Of a stretch of DNA of 64,000 bases, positions 32,206 through 41,749 are shown piece after piece. A program made the translations under genes and the position numbers. The stretch spans positions 1,612,001 to 1,676,000 of the forward strand of contig NZ_CP006764.1 of the NCBI RefSeq assembly GCF_000767055.1. The letters run 5' to 3'. This stretch comes from Corynebacterium doosanense CAU 212 = DSM 45436 (GTDB lineage: Bacteria > Actinomycetota > Actinomycetes > Mycobacteriales > Mycobacteriaceae). Every line of letters starts with the position of its first letter. Position 1 is the first letter of the stretch. The notes beneath the pieces are model-generated. The model was not told where the DNA came from. It was given only the letters and a program-made list of their open reading frames with translations, and searched no databases.

Positions 32206-32238
32206 AAAAACCCGTCTACCCCAGGTAGGCGGGTTTTT
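32206..32238 (+). terminator. Terminator of the tRNA cluster
   Basis: CCCGTCTACC (32211-32220) pairs with GGTAGGCGGG (32224-32233) with one wobble. Five A precede the stem and five T follow it. Confidence 0.9.
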
Positions 32239-32261
32239 CCGTGTCCCGTAATCTCTCCCCC

Positions 32262-32987
32262 ATGACCTTCCCCACCCACATTCCCGCCCGCGAACTCATC
32301 GGCGACGGCCCCGCGCCCGGCGTGCGCGAGGTGCGCATGGTGTACATCTCCACGCTGACGGGCTCGGCGTCCCTCGGCGGAAGCACCGGGAAGATGGGCA
32401 ACGATACAGACTCCGAGCTGTTCCAGGGCGTGCGCCAGTGGTCCGACGCGATCCTCGTGGGCGCGAACACCGTGCGGCGTGAGGGATACGGAGCGGTCGC
32501 CGAGGGCACCGGGGAACAGAAAGCTTCTCGACGCCTCGCCAACCAGTCCCCCGCCCCCGTCCTGGCCGTGATCTCCCGTTCGCTGGATTTTCCCGCCACC
32601 GCGGACCAGCTCACGCTCACCCCGCAGTCGAGCCTGGACGACCCGGCTCTGCGCGAACGCCGAACCGAACTGGAGAGCGCCGGCGTCGAGCTCGTGAGCA
32701 CCGGCGGCGGCAGCCCGGAGGAGATCATTGACGCGCTCACCTCCCGTGGCCTGCACCGCATCGACTGCGAGGGCGGCCCCGGCATCGCCGCGATGATGCT
32801 CGGTGCCGACCTCATCGACGTCGTCCACCTCACCTTCGAGCCGGTCTTCACCACCCCGGTCGAGCAGCCGCTACTCTCCCTGCGCCCGGGAATGGAGGGT
32901 TTCGAGCGTCGCTTCGGGCTGGAGCACGCTGCACCGACCACCGACGGCACCGTGTTTCTCCGGTACCGCCGCACCACCACCCGCTAG
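32262..32987 (+). CDS. RibD C-terminal/dihydrofolate reductase-fold reductase
   Basis: This 241-residue protein has the pyrimidine-reductase fold: VRMVYISTLTGSASLGGSTGKMG (substrate side), then the AILVGANTVRREGYG motif that binds NADPH, and RIDCEGGPGIAAMML near the C-terminus. It corresponds in position to the RibD-like gene that precedes aftC in mycobacteria (Rv2671 region). It is a stand-alone reductase without the deaminase half, so its substrate may not be the riboflavin intermediate. The ATG at 32262 is taken because the earlier frame start lies in the tRNA terminator. Confidence 0.75.
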   Translation: MTFPTHIPARELIGDGPAPGVREVRMVYISTLTGSASLGGSTGKMGNDTDSELFQGVRQWSDAILVGANTVRREGYGAVAEGTGEQKASRRLANQSPAPVLAVISRSLDFPATADQLTLTPQSSLDDPALRERRTELESAGVELVSTGGGSPEEIIDALTSRGLHRIDCEGGPGIAAMMLGADLIDVVHLTFEPVFTTPVEQPLLSLRPGMEGFERRFGLEHAAPTTDGTVFLRYRRTTTR

Positions 32988-32990
32988 CCT
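32985..32990 (+). promoter_or_regulatory. -10 element of a leaderless aftC transcript
   Basis: TAGCCT sits seven bases before the GTG at 32998, with no ribosome site between. It overlaps the stop of the preceding gene. Confidence 0.5.
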
Positions 32991-32997
32991 GTGACGG

Positions 32998-34278
32998 GTG
33001 AGCACTCCAGTTACCGCCCCCCTCGACCGGTTCTTCGCCGCCCGCCGACCGCTCGCCCCGCTGTGGCTGACCGACCGCTCGGGCACCGCCGGCAACCGGG
33101 TCGCGGCCGCGGTGGCCTGGCCAGTCGCGATAGTGCTGGTCCTCCACGGAATCCTTGTCCTCGCGGCCAACGGCTCGGTGACAGATGACTTCTCGACGGT
33201 CCACGCAGCAATCCGCCGGTTCCTCACCGGGACGCCCGTGTACAACGAGGCCTACCACCACGTTGACCCGCACTACCTGTACAACCCCGGGGCGACGCTG
33301 CTACTGACCCCGTTGGGGCTGATCCCCGACGCCTCCCTGGCCCGGGGCCTGTTTGTCCTGGCCAACGCCGCGGCGATCGTGGCGGCGCTGGCGCTGTTGA
33401 CCCGGTTGTTCGGACACCGGCTGAGCTCCGCCGTGTTCCCCGTGTCCGTCGCGGTGGCGTTCATGACCGAGTCCGTGCGCAACACCCTGGTGTTCTCCAA
33501 CATCAACGGCATCCTCCTGCTCGTCTTTGTCGGCTTTCTCTGGCTGTGGCTGCATGATCGGCGTTGGCTGGCAGGCCTGGCGCTAGGGCTGGCCATCGTG
33601 GTCAAGCCGATGTTCACCCCCCTGATCCTGCTGCCCCTCGTTCGGCTGGACTGGCGCACCGTCCTCGGCGCGGTCGCAGTGCCGGTGGTGACCAACGCTA
33701 TCGCCTGGCCGCTGGTGCCCGGAGCTGGCGACTACCTCTCCGTCGTGGCCCCCTACCTCTCGCAGACACGCGACTACGCCAACTCCTCCCTGGCGGGCTT
33801 CGCCGTGTACTTCGACATGCCGGGCGCGCTGCACGCGGCGGCGTGGCTGGTGTTGGCTGCGCTCGTCGGCGTCGGCGTGCTGGCCCTGCTGCCCTGGCGC
33901 ATCACCGATCCGCTGTTCTGGCTGACCACCTCCTCCGGTCTGCTCCTCACCGGCGTGTTCCTGCTCTCCTCGCTGGGCCAGCAGTACTACTCCATGATGC
34001 TGTACCCCATGATCTTCACGCTGCTCCTGCGCACCAGCGTCTTCCACCACGCCCCCGCGTGGCTGGCCGCCTTCCTCTTCCTTGCGCCGGTGAGCTGGCT
34101 CAGCGATGTCTGGCCCAACCTCGGCCGCTGGCTCTCCACCTTCACCGCCACGGCCGGCTGGGCGATGCTCATAGCGGTCACCGCGACGGCCACGGTCGTC
34201 TGGCTGCGGCGGGAGGGAATCTCTCGCGAGCCGGTAGCGTTGAACAGGAAGACCGCTAGCGAAAGGAGCACCCCATGA
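32998..34278 (+). CDS. aftC: Arabinofuranosyltransferase AftC-like GT87 membrane protein
   Basis: This 426-residue polytopic GT-C glycosyltransferase has about ten membrane segments. The first extracellular loop carries the GT87 acidic motif (NGSVTDDFSTVHAA) and the conserved ALYNPG-like YLYNPGATLLLTPLG. AftC adds alpha-1,3-arabinofuranose branches to cell-wall arabinan using decaprenyl-phospho-arabinose; the assignment rests on the family plus its position next to msrB and near hemQ, as in mycobacteria (Rv2673). The GTG start at 32998 follows a TAGCCT -10 element. The stop overlaps msrB by four bases, so the two genes are coupled. Confidence 0.8.
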   Translation: MSTPVTAPLDRFFAARRPLAPLWLTDRSGTAGNRVAAAVAWPVAIVLVLHGILVLAANGSVTDDFSTVHAAIRRFLTGTPVYNEAYHHVDPHYLYNPGATLLLTPLGLIPDASLARGLFVLANAAAIVAALALLTRLFGHRLSSAVFPVSVAVAFMTESVRNTLVFSNINGILLLVFVGFLWLWLHDRRWLAGLALGLAIVVKPMFTPLILLPLVRLDWRTVLGAVAVPVVTNAIAWPLVPGAGDYLSVVAPYLSQTRDYANSSLAGFAVYFDMPGALHAAAWLVLAALVGVGVLALLPWRITDPLFWLTTSSGLLLTGVFLLSSLGQQYYSMMLYPMIFTLLLRTSVFHHAPAWLAAFLFLAPVSWLSDVWPNLGRWLSTFTATAGWAMLIAVTATATVVWLRREGISREPVALNRKTASERSTP

Positions 34279-34688
34279 CCGACTTCAAACTCATCGCGGA
34301 CGACGAATGGCGCCAGCGCCTGAGTCCCGAGGAATACCACGTCCTGCGCCAGGCGGGCACGGAGCCGCCCGGCACCGGAGAGTACGAGAACACCACCACC
34401 GAGGGCATCTACACCTGCCGCGCGTGTGGCCACGAGATCTTCCGTTCCACCGAGAAGTTCTCCTCGCACTGCGGCTGGCCGTCCTTCTACTCCCCCGCCG
34501 GCAACGACAACGTCATCGAACGAGTGGACAACTCACTCGGCATGAGGCGCGTCGAGGTCCTGTGCGCGAACTGCGAGTCCCACCTGGGACACGTCTTTGA
34601 GGGCGAGGGCTACCAGACCCCCACGGATCTGCGTTACTGCATTAACTCGATTTCCATGAAACTCGAGGAAAAGAGCGTCGATAAGTAA
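34275..34688 (+). CDS. msrB: Peptide-methionine (R)-S-oxide reductase
   Basis: This 137-residue cytoplasmic MsrB reduces the R-sulfoxide of methionine in proteins. Two CxxC zinc pairs (YTCRACGHE and LCANCESHLGHVF), the CGWPSFYSP loop and the catalytic Cys in LRYCINSISM are all present. It overlaps aftC by ATGA (34275-34278). A bidirectional terminator separates it from the convergent hemQ. Confidence 0.95.
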   Translation: MTDFKLIADDEWRQRLSPEEYHVLRQAGTEPPGTGEYENTTTEGIYTCRACGHEIFRSTEKFSSHCGWPSFYSPAGNDNVIERVDNSLGMRRVEVLCANCESHLGHVFEGEGYQTPTDLRYCINSISMKLEEKSVDK

Positions 34689-34693
34689 GACGC

Positions 34694-34730
34694 GAAAAAT
34701 CCCGCCGTTTCTTCGACGGCGGGATTTTTG
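34694..34730. terminator. Bidirectional terminator between msrB and hemQ
   Basis: ATCCCGCCGT (34699-34708) and ACGGCGGGAT (34716-34725) form a 10-bp stem, with A-run before and T-run after, serving both convergent genes. Confidence 0.9.
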
Positions 34731-34739
34731 CTGCGCGGA

Positions 34740-35441
34740 TCAGGGAAGGGTGGAGACGAGCTCCTCCACCGTGTTGACGCGGCGGCCGGAGTAGAACGGC
34801 AGCTCGTCGCGCACGTGCAGGCGCGCCTCGGTGTAACGCATCTTGTGCATGAGGTCGACGATGCGTCCCAGCTCGGGGGCCTCGAAGGAGAGCATCCACT
34901 CGTAGTCACCCAGCGCGAAGGCGGGGATGGTGTTGGCGCGGACGTCGGCGAAGTCGGCCGCCGCCATTCCGTGCTCGCGCAGGATGCGGCTGCGATCCTC
35001 CGCGTCCATGAGGTACCAGTCATAGGAGCGGATGAAGGGGTAGACGGTGATCCAGTCGCCCGGCTCCTCCCCCATGATGAAGGCCGGCAGGTGGCGTTTG
35101 TTGAACTCGGACGGGCGATGCACGCCGTTGCCGATCCAACCCAGGTCCACGACCTGGCCCAGGACGGTGTCGCGGCGGAAACGGGAGAGCGCGTCCTGGA
35201 GGTCCTCGAAACGCTCGGCGTGCCACCAGATCATGAAGTCGGCCTCGGGGCGGATGCCGGTGACGTTGTAGAGCCCGCGGACGGTGACCTTGCCCTCCTG
35301 CTCCAGCTGGGCGAAGAAGTCGGTGGCCTGCGCGATGGTCTCGGCTCGGTCGGTACCCAGGGCGCCGGGGATGGCCTTGAAGGTGACATAGGCGGAGAAA
35401 CGCTCGGTGTTGTTCAAGGTGTCAATGTCTGGATGTGCCAC
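34740..35441 (-). CDS. hemQ: Coproheme decarboxylase (chlorite-dismutase-like)
   Basis: This 233-residue protein catalyses the last step of the coproporphyrin-dependent haem pathway of Gram-positive bacteria, oxidatively decarboxylating coproheme with peroxide. The family markers VTVRGLYNVTGIRPEADFMI with the catalytic Tyr, WWHAERFEDLQ, YPFIRSYDWYLM and the distal MRYTEARLHVRDELPFYSG are visible. The GTG at 35441 gives a normal length; the longer frame upstream is random. The other late haem genes are not adjacent here, unlike in mycobacteria. Confidence 0.92.
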   Translation of the reverse strand: MAHPDIDTLNNTERFSAYVTFKAIPGALGTDRAETIAQATDFFAQLEQEGKVTVRGLYNVTGIRPEADFMIWWHAERFEDLQDALSRFRRDTVLGQVVDLGWIGNGVHRPSEFNKRHLPAFIMGEEPGDWITVYPFIRSYDWYLMDAEDRSRILREHGMAAADFADVRANTIPAFALGDYEWMLSFEAPELGRIVDLMHKMRYTEARLHVRDELPFYSGRRVNTVEELVSTLP

Positions 35442-35595
35442 GGTCTGGAGGATCCTTTCGGTGGAGGCCGGGGCGGATTCGCATGCCCCGTCTGATATAT
35501 CCATCATAAGTTGTAGGCCGGGCGCGGTGCCACCGACCCCACCCGACGGCGCGCCTACCCGATCTCCGAGGCCCTGATCACTACCGTCTGCAGTC

Positions 35596-36267
35596 GTGAG
35601 CAACTCAGAATCGACCCCGAGCGTGCCGACATCGCTGAGCGACCGAGGCACCGCCGCCGCGTCCGAGAACCCGGCACAGGACGACGAGCAGTCCCGAACC
35701 ACCCCGGCGGCCTTCACCCGCGCGGTCGAATCCATGCACTCCGCGCGCCTGCGCAGCGAGCTCTCCCTGGGCACCATCCGCCCGCCCCAGCGACTGGCGC
35801 CGTTCAGCCACGCCGTGGGCATCGAGGTCTCCCACACCATCGACCCCGACACCGATCACGTGCCCACCGACACCGAGGGCGACGCCTACGGCCGCCTGAT
35901 CCTGCTCCACGACCCGGGCGCGGACGATGCCTGGGACGGGACAATGCGCCTGGTTTCCTACATCCAGGCGGACATGGACGACGAGGTGGCCGCAGACCCC
36001 TTCCTCCCCGACGTGGCCTGGCAGTGGCTCACCGAGGGGCTCGACGGCACCGGGGCGCAGTACAACAACCTCGGCGGAACGGTCACCTCCACCGCGTCCG
36101 TGCGTTTCGGCGAGATCGGCGGCCCCCCGCGCGCCCACCAGCTGGAGATGCGCGCCTCCTGGACTGCCGAGGGCTCCGAGCTCGCGGCCCACGTCGAGGC
36201 GTTCGCGACCGTCCTGGCCAACGTAGCCGGCCTTCCCCCCGAGGGGGTCACGGAGCTGGGGCGCTAG
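35596..36267 (+). CDS. DUF3000 family protein
   Basis: This 223-residue soluble protein is of unknown function. The first ~35 residues are Ser/Thr/Pro-rich and likely flexible. The conserved body includes RSELSLGTIRPPQRLAPFSHA, GRLILLHDPGADDAWDGTM, and a final RFGEIGGPPRAHQLEMRASW. It occurs immediately before RNase D, as in mycobacteria (Rv2680-Rv2681), nine bases apart. The start is GTG at 35596. Confidence 0.85.
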   Translation: MSNSESTPSVPTSLSDRGTAAASENPAQDDEQSRTTPAAFTRAVESMHSARLRSELSLGTIRPPQRLAPFSHAVGIEVSHTIDPDTDHVPTDTEGDAYGRLILLHDPGADDAWDGTMRLVSYIQADMDDEVAADPFLPDVAWQWLTEGLDGTGAQYNNLGGTVTSTASVRFGEIGGPPRAHQLEMRASWTAEGSELAAHVEAFATVLANVAGLPPEGVTELGR

Positions 36268-36270
36268 ACT
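36265..36270 (+). promoter_or_regulatory. -10 element of a leaderless RNase D transcript
   Basis: TAGACT contains the stop codon of the DUF3000 gene and is six bases before the GTG at 36277. Confidence 0.5.
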
Positions 36271-36276
36271 TCCAGC

Positions 36277-37476
36277 GTGAGCGAACCCGTAACCCGGCCC
36301 CCCTCGGGCCGACCCCCGCTGCTGAACTCCCCGGAAGACTTCACGGCTGCGGCCGAGCGCCTCGCCGCTGGCAGGGGCCCGGTGGCGATCGACACCGAGC
36401 GCGCCTCCGGATTCCGCTACGGCGACCGCGCCTTTCTCCTGCAGATCCGCCGCCGCGGATGCGGGACACTCCTGTTGGACCCGGAAGGCCACCGCGCGGA
36501 CCTCACCGAGGCCTTCGCGCCCGTGCTGGATGAGTTGTCCTGGGTGATCCACGCCGCCGCCTCCGATCTCCCCTCCCTGGCCATGCTCGGCCTGCACCCG
36601 GCCGCACTGTTCGACACCGAACTCGCCGGGCGCCTCGCCGGTTTCGAGCGGGTAAACCTCGCCGCCATGCACGAGGAGGTCCTGGGGATCTCGCTGGCCA
36701 AGGGCCACGGCGCGGAAGACTGGTCCACCCGCCCACTTCCCGACAGCTGGCTCGACTACGCGGCCCTCGACGTGGAATGGCTGCTCGAACTCGCCGAGGC
36801 CATGGCGGAGCTTCTCGACGCAGCCGGCAAGCTCGACATCGCCCACCAGGAGTTTGAGCACCTGCGCCTGACCCACCTCGAGCCGCCCGCGCCGACCCAG
36901 TGGCGCGCCGCCAAGGGCATGGCCACGCTGAAGTCCTCCGAGCAGCTCGCCGCGGGCGAACGGCTGTGGCGCACCCGGGAGAGGCTGGCGCAGGATTCGG
37001 ACACCGCCGTCACCCGGGTGCTGGCCACCAAGACGATGGTGGACATGGCCAAACGCCTGCCCACCACCGCCGCGGAGCTGAAGAGGGTAGACGGCGGCGA
37101 GAGGCTCCGGGGCAAACGCCCGGCCTTCTGGCTGTCCGAGGTCGCCGCCGCGAGGCGCTCGGACCGGGACACCTGGCCGCGCCCGGAGCGCTCGGCCTCC
37201 CAGGTACCGTCGCCGAAGTCCTGGCAGTCCCTCGATCCCGAGTCCTGGGAGGTGCTCACCGAGCTGCGCGCGGACCTCGCGGAACTGTCGGAGGCGGTGA
37301 ACATCCCGGCGGAGAACATCCTGCGCCCCGCCCTGCTGCGTGCGGCGGTCTGGCACTCGCTCGGCGACGGCAGCATCCACACCGCCGAGCAGCTGCGCCG
37401 CTTCCTCGCCGCCGAGGGCGCGCGCGAGTGGCAGATCGACGCCACCACGCCGCTCATCGCGGCGCGCGTGTTCTAA
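36277..37476 (+). CDS. Ribonuclease D-like 3'-5' exonuclease with HRDC domain
   Basis: The protein has 399 residues. The DEDD exonuclease domain (~20-200) shows motif I VAIDTERASGFRY, motif II WVIHAAASDLPSL with FDTELAGRLAG, and motif III DSWLDYAALDVEWL. An HRDC domain (~225-300, RLWRTRERLAQDSDTAVTRVL) follows and may bind RNA. It should trim 3' ends of structured RNAs such as tRNA precursors. A leaderless GTG start is supported by TAGACT upstream. It converges on dxs with 16 bases between, in which CGTTCT-like units are repeated three times. Confidence 0.88.
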   Translation: MSEPVTRPPSGRPPLLNSPEDFTAAAERLAAGRGPVAIDTERASGFRYGDRAFLLQIRRRGCGTLLLDPEGHRADLTEAFAPVLDELSWVIHAAASDLPSLAMLGLHPAALFDTELAGRLAGFERVNLAAMHEEVLGISLAKGHGAEDWSTRPLPDSWLDYAALDVEWLLELAEAMAELLDAAGKLDIAHQEFEHLRLTHLEPPAPTQWRAAKGMATLKSSEQLAAGERLWRTRERLAQDSDTAVTRVLATKTMVDMAKRLPTTAAELKRVDGGERLRGKRPAFWLSEVAAARRSDRDTWPRPERSASQVPSPKSWQSLDPESWEVLTELRADLAELSEAVNIPAENILRPALLRAAVWHSLGDGSIHTAEQLRRFLAAEGAREWQIDATTPLIAARVF

Positions 37477-37492
37477 CGTGTTCTGGCGCGTT

Positions 37493-39373
37493 CTAGCTGG
37501 ACAGCTCGTCGATCCAGCCGCGCAGGGACTCGGTCATTCCCCGGACATCGAGCCCCACCTCGGCAAGCAGTTCGTTGCGGGAGCAGTGCCGGGGGAAGTA
37601 GCTGGGGAACGCGAGCTGGCGCAGCGGGGTGTCGATGCCCGCCGCGTTGAGGGCCTCGGACACGGCGGAGCCGATGCCCCCGCGGAGGATACCGTCCTCG
37701 GCGACAACGACGAGGTCATGGTCCGCCGCCAGGGCGAGAATTGAATCCGCCACCGGGAAACACCAGCGGGGATCGAGCACGGTGACGTCCGCCTCCAGGG
37801 CCTCCGCGGCCTCCACGGCGGTGGCCGTCAGCGGCCCCACTGCGATCAGCAGGACCGAGGGTGAGCCCTCTACCGCGTCGCTGTAGCGCAGGATGTCCAC
37901 CCCGTCCGCGGTGCGGGTCAGGGCCGTCATCTCCTCCGGCAGGTTTCCCTTGGGGAACCGCACAACGGTCGGGCCGTCGTCGATGTCCACGGCCTCGTGG
38001 AAGAGTTCGGTGAGCTGCGCACCGTCGCGCGGGGCCGCGATGCGGATGCCGGGGACGACCGAAGCGACCGACAAGTCCCACACGCCGTTGTGGCTGGCAC
38101 CGTCGGAACCGGTGATGCCCGCGCGGTCGAGCACGAGGGTGACCGGCAGTTTGAGCAGGCCGACATCCATGAGCAGCTGATCGAATCCGCGGTTGAGGAA
38201 CGTCGAGTAGAGCGCCACGACCGGGTGCAGGCCGGTGAGTGCCAGCCCGGCCGCGGAGGTGACGGCGTGGGCCTCGGCGATGCCCACGTCGAAGAACCGG
38301 CGCGGGTAGGTGTCCGCGAAGGCCTGCAGCCCGGTGGGCCCGGCCATGGCGGCGGTGATGGCGACGATGTCGCGGCGTCGGCCGGCCAGCTCGACCAGGT
38401 CGTCGGAGAACTTCGACGTCCATCCGGGCTCGGAGGCGCTGGTGGGCTCACCGGTGATGGGGTCCATCGCCCCGGTGGAGTGCATCTGGTCGGCGACGTT
38501 GTTCACCGCCGGGGCGAATCCGTGGCCCTTCTCCGTGACCACGTGAACGAGCAGCGGGCCGTCGTAGTCTCGGGCGTAGTGCAGCGCGTTGTCCAGCACC
38601 TTGAGGTCGTGGCCGTTGACCGGGCCGACGTACTTCATGCCCAGGTCGGAGAACATCTCGGTGGGCAGCAGCTGCGACTTCACGCCCTCCTTGAAGGCGG
38701 CGAGCGCCTCGAAGGTGCGCTCCCCGACCCAGCCCATCTGCTTGAGGCGCTTCTTGCCCTCCTGCATGATCTCGTCGTAGCCGTGCTGCATGCGGATGCC
38801 GGCGAGGTTGGCGGCGAACCCGCCGATTGTGGGCGAGTAGCTGCGGCCGTTGTCGTTGACCACGACGACCACGTTGCGGTCGCTGCCGGCGATGTTGTTC
38901 AGTGCCTCCCAGCACAGGCCGCCGGTCAGCGCGCCGTCGCCCACCACGGCGACGACGTTGCGTTCCGGGCGCCCGGCGAGCTGCAGCCCCTTGGCCAGGC
39001 CGTCGGCGTAGGACAGCGAGGCGGAGGCGTGGGAGGATTCCGTCCAGTCGTGCTCGGACTCGCCGCGGTCGGTGTAGCCGGAGAGGCCGCCCTTCTGGCG
39101 GAGGGTGTCGAACTGATCCGCGCGCCCGGTGAGCATCTTGTGCACGTAGGACTGGTGGGAGGTGTCGAAGATGATGGGTTCATCGGGGGACTCGAACACC
39201 CGGTGCAGGGCGATGGTCAGCTCAACGACACCGAGATTGGGGCCTAGGTGGCCGCCGGTGACGGCGACCTTGCTCACCAGGAGCTCCCGGATCTCGGTGG
39301 CCAGCTCCTCGAGCCGCCCGGGATCGAGCGCCTTGAGGTCGGCGGGTGATGACAGTTCGCTGAGGATTCCCAT
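37493..39373 (-). CDS. dxs: 1-deoxy-D-xylulose-5-phosphate synthase
   Basis: This 626-residue thiamine-diphosphate enzyme condenses pyruvate and glyceraldehyde 3-phosphate, the entry step of the MEP isoprenoid route. The catalytic His region [14 protein letters not shown], the ThDP-binding [16 protein letters not shown] and [16 protein letters not shown], the transketolase central domain [15 protein letters not shown] and the C-terminal domain [17 protein letters not shown] are visible, at normal length. The ATG at 39373 gives the usual [16 protein letters not shown] start. Confidence 0.96.
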   Translation of the reverse strand: MGILSELSSPADLKALDPGRLEELATEIRELLVSKVAVTGGHLGPNLGVVELTIALHRVFESPDEPIIFDTSHQSYVHKMLTGRADQFDTLRQKGGLSGYTDRGESEHDWTESSHASASLSYADGLAKGLQLAGRPERNVVAVVGDGALTGGLCWEALNNIAGSDRNVVVVVNDNGRSYSPTIGGFAANLAGIRMQHGYDEIMQEGKKRLKQMGWVGERTFEALAAFKEGVKSQLLPTEMFSDLGMKYVGPVNGHDLKVLDNALHYARDYDGPLLVHVVTEKGHGFAPAVNNVADQMHSTGAMDPITGEPTSASEPGWTSKFSDDLVELAGRRRDIVAITAAMAGPTGLQAFADTYPRRFFDVGIAEAHAVTSAAGLALTGLHPVVALYSTFLNRGFDQLLMDVGLLKLPVTLVLDRAGITGSDGASHNGVWDLSVASVVPGIRIAAPRDGAQLTELFHEAVDIDDGPTVVRFPKGNLPEEMTALTRTADGVDILRYSDAVEGSPSVLLIAVGPLTATAVEAAEALEADVTVLDPRWCFPVADSILALAADHDLVVVAEDGILRGGIGSAVSEALNAAGIDTPLRQLAFPSYFPRHCSRNELLAEVGLDVRGMTESLRGWIDELSS

Positions 39374-39504
39374 TCGTTTGATGTCCTGCTCCTTAACTCA
39401 CTGCTGACCCGCACTCGTTGCCCGGTCCCGGGCGATGGCGACCCGGGAATTTCTTTCCAGACAGCCTACCCGCGCGGGGCCTGACCGTTGGAATCCCACA
39501 ACGG

Positions 39505-40770
39505 TCAGTGGCCCAGCTGGGCCACGACCTCGAAGTGGTGGGTGCCGGGGAACGCGTCGAGCAGGGCCAGGCGCTCGATGCGGTAGCCGTGCTCCTTCCA
39601 CGAGGCAATGTCGCGGCTGAACGTGGCCGGGTCACAGCCGATGTGAATGACCCGGGCGGGGTTGGCCTTGGCCGTGGCGGCGATGACCTTGGCTCCGGCG
39701 CCCGTACGGGGCGGATCCAGGGCCACGACGTGCGGTCCTGACAGCTGATCCACAGCCTGCTCGACCCGCTTGTTCACGCGGTCGACGTCGTAAGACGCCA
39801 GCCCTGCCTGGGGGGTGTTCGCGGCCGGGGAGTAGTCCACGGAGATGACCTTGGCGCCGGCGCCGAGGCTGTCGCTCAGCGCGGGCACGAAGAGGCCGAC
39901 TCCGCCGTAGAGATCCCACGCGACGGGCGTGTGTGCCTCGGAGAGCGGGGCGTCGGCGAGCCAGCGGCGGATGAGTCCGGTGTAGGCGTTCGGCGCGGCG
40001 GAGTGCGCCTGCCAGAACGCGGTCGGCGGAAAGGCGAATTCCACGCCGTCGGCCTGCTCAGCAACGAATTTCTCGCCCTCGAGGTGCTCAGCGACGTTCT
40101 CGACGCGCGATCCTCGGGGCGCCTTCCGCGTCTCGACGACATGTCGCCCGCCCGCGGAGTCCCGAACCACGACGACCTCCGCACCCGGAGTGAAGCGCCG
40201 GGCGTTCTCGCCGACGATGCCGTCGAGAAGCCCCTCCGCCACCTGGGTGCAGGCCACGGACGTGACCAGGTCGTTGGATCCCAGCTTGCGCGCGCCCGCG
40301 CGGCCCTTCTCGTCCACGCCGAGGCGCACGCGGGTACGCCAGCCGCGGGTGGGGCTCAGGGCGATGACCTCGGTGTCGGGCAGGCCCGCCAGATCCACGA
40401 CCCGTCCCAGCTGACCGGCGAGGATGGTCGCCTTGAGCTCCGGCTCGCGCCTCGGATCGAGATCGCCGAAGTCACAGCAGCCGGCTCCCTGGGCCGCCGC
40501 CGGGCAGCGCTGCGGCCCGCGGTAGGCACCCGCGGTGAGGACCTCCGTGAGCTCCGCGCGGGCGAACTTCTTCTTCACCTCGGTGATCTGCGCGGACACG
40601 ACGTCCCCGGGGTAGGCACCGCGGACGAAGACGACCCGCCCGTCGGGCCCGGTGGCGATACCTTCGCCGCCATGCGCCATGCGGTCGATGCTCAGCCGGA
40701 CGGTCTGGCCGACCTCGACGGCATCAACGGGGTTCTCGGGGTTTACGGGGTTCTCAAGGTTCTCAGGCAC
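39505..40770 (-). CDS. TRAM-domain class I RNA (uracil-C5) methyltransferase
   Basis: The protein has 421 residues. The N-terminal TRAM RNA-binding domain (~17-75, VRLSIDRMAHGGEGIA) is preceded by a short NPxNPENPV repeat. A central region with clustered Cys (RCPAAAQGAGCCDFGD) recalls the Fe-S site of RumA-type enzymes. The Rossmann domain has VAWDLYGGVGLFVPALS, VVALDPPRTGAGAKV and the catalytic Cys in IHIGCDPATFSRD. It methylates uridine in rRNA or tRNA; which one cannot be told. It matches Rv2689c in mycobacterial gene order. The start is GTG at 40770. Confidence 0.88.
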   Translation of the reverse strand: MPENLENPVNPENPVDAVEVGQTVRLSIDRMAHGGEGIATGPDGRVVFVRGAYPGDVVSAQITEVKKKFARAELTEVLTAGAYRGPQRCPAAAQGAGCCDFGDLDPRREPELKATILAGQLGRVVDLAGLPDTEVIALSPTRGWRTRVRLGVDEKGRAGARKLGSNDLVTSVACTQVAEGLLDGIVGENARRFTPGAEVVVVRDSAGGRHVVETRKAPRGSRVENVAEHLEGEKFVAEQADGVEFAFPPTAFWQAHSAAPNAYTGLIRRWLADAPLSEAHTPVAWDLYGGVGLFVPALSDSLGAGAKVISVDYSPAANTPQAGLASYDVDRVNKRVEQAVDQLSGPHVVALDPPRTGAGAKVIAATAKANPARVIHIGCDPATFSRDIASWKEHGYRIERLALLDAFPGTHHFEVVAQLGH

Positions 40771-40779
40771 GTGGTGGGG

Positions 40780-41697
40780 TTACTTTCTTGTCGGATCGGA
40801 GTCGGGCGCCGGGGTGTTCCCGGTGTTTCTGCCCAGGTTCTTCAGGGTTTCGGCGGCGTCGTTGACGGCCTGCTCATCGTGGCGGCGGGTGCTCGCCTGG
40901 TCGCTCTCCTGCTGGATGCGCGCCTGCTCCTGACGCTGGGCCATGGCAGCCTGCACCTGCTCCACCAGCGGCGGGGGCAGCTCGACGGGCAGGGAGTCGC
41001 CGGCGAGCACGGGGTCGTCGCCGCGGTAGACGAAGGTCCGCGCGGCCAGGGACCGGGCGAGCTCAGTGAGCTGTTCGGCCGACTCCTTCGGCGAGGCCAG
41101 GGTCAGGCGCAGCATCCAGCGCGGCCCGTCGATGCCGATGATGCGCATGGTGTTGTCCCCGCTCGATCCGGTGACCTCGCGGCCCCAGACTCCCTCGACG
41201 AAGGTCGCGGGCATGCCGTCGCGGGTCATGCCCTCGAGGATCTCCTGGGAGGCGGTCTCCCACTGCCCACCCTGCCGTGGGGCGGCGAACGCGACGGGCG
41301 TGATGCGGCCGAAGCGGGTGACAATGTGCAGCATCCGCGGACCGGACTCACCCATCTCCAGCTGCACCTGGCTGCCCTTGGGCAGCGGGATGCGCATGGA
41401 GCCGAGGTTGAGCACCCCGGTGGCGTAGTCGGAGAGGTCGAACTCCTCGATGTCGACGTTGTCGCCATCGAACGGCCCCGACTCACCGGAGACCGCGTCG
41501 TGGGGGATGCTGGCGGCGGGCTTCTCGACGCCTCCGGCAACCTCCCTGTCACGCTGCAGCGAGTCCGCGGTGTCGGACCGGGTGTCAGCCTCGGTCACCT
41601 GCTCGTCGGCGGGTACGAAGGTCTCGGTGGTGTCGGTGGTCTCGCGGGGAGCCTCCTCGACCGGCTCGTTCTTCTTTCCGAATGGCCACAGTGCCAT
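40780..41697 (-). CDS. DUF3710 family protein
   Basis: This 305-residue protein has an acidic, low-complexity first third (~10-85). The conserved domain follows (~85-220): DYATGVLNLGSMRIPLPKGS, RITPVAFAAPRQGGQWETAS and PRWMLRLTLASP. The last 50 residues are Gln/Arg-rich and helical. It is always found beside dut in actinobacteria (Rv2696c-Rv2697c), and its function is unknown. There is no signal peptide or membrane segment. Confidence 0.88.
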   Translation of the reverse strand: MALWPFGKKNEPVEEAPRETTDTTETFVPADEQVTEADTRSDTADSLQRDREVAGGVEKPAASIPHDAVSGESGPFDGDNVDIEEFDLSDYATGVLNLGSMRIPLPKGSQVQLEMGESGPRMLHIVTRFGRITPVAFAAPRQGGQWETASQEILEGMTRDGMPATFVEGVWGREVTGSSGDNTMRIIGIDGPRWMLRLTLASPKESAEQLTELARSLAARTFVYRGDDPVLAGDSLPVELPPPLVEQVQAAMAQRQEQARIQQESDQASTRRHDEQAVNDAAETLKNLGRNTGNTPAPDSDPTRK

Positions 41698-41749
41698 GGT
41701 GGGGTGATCCTTTCTCAGAGGTGCTCAGGGTGGTCTGTTGCTGTCGGTT

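Noticed and set aside
35605-37380. Minus-strand frame of 591 codons opposite DUF3000 and RNase D
   Set aside because: It runs through two clearly coding genes on the other strand and lacks any family signature.
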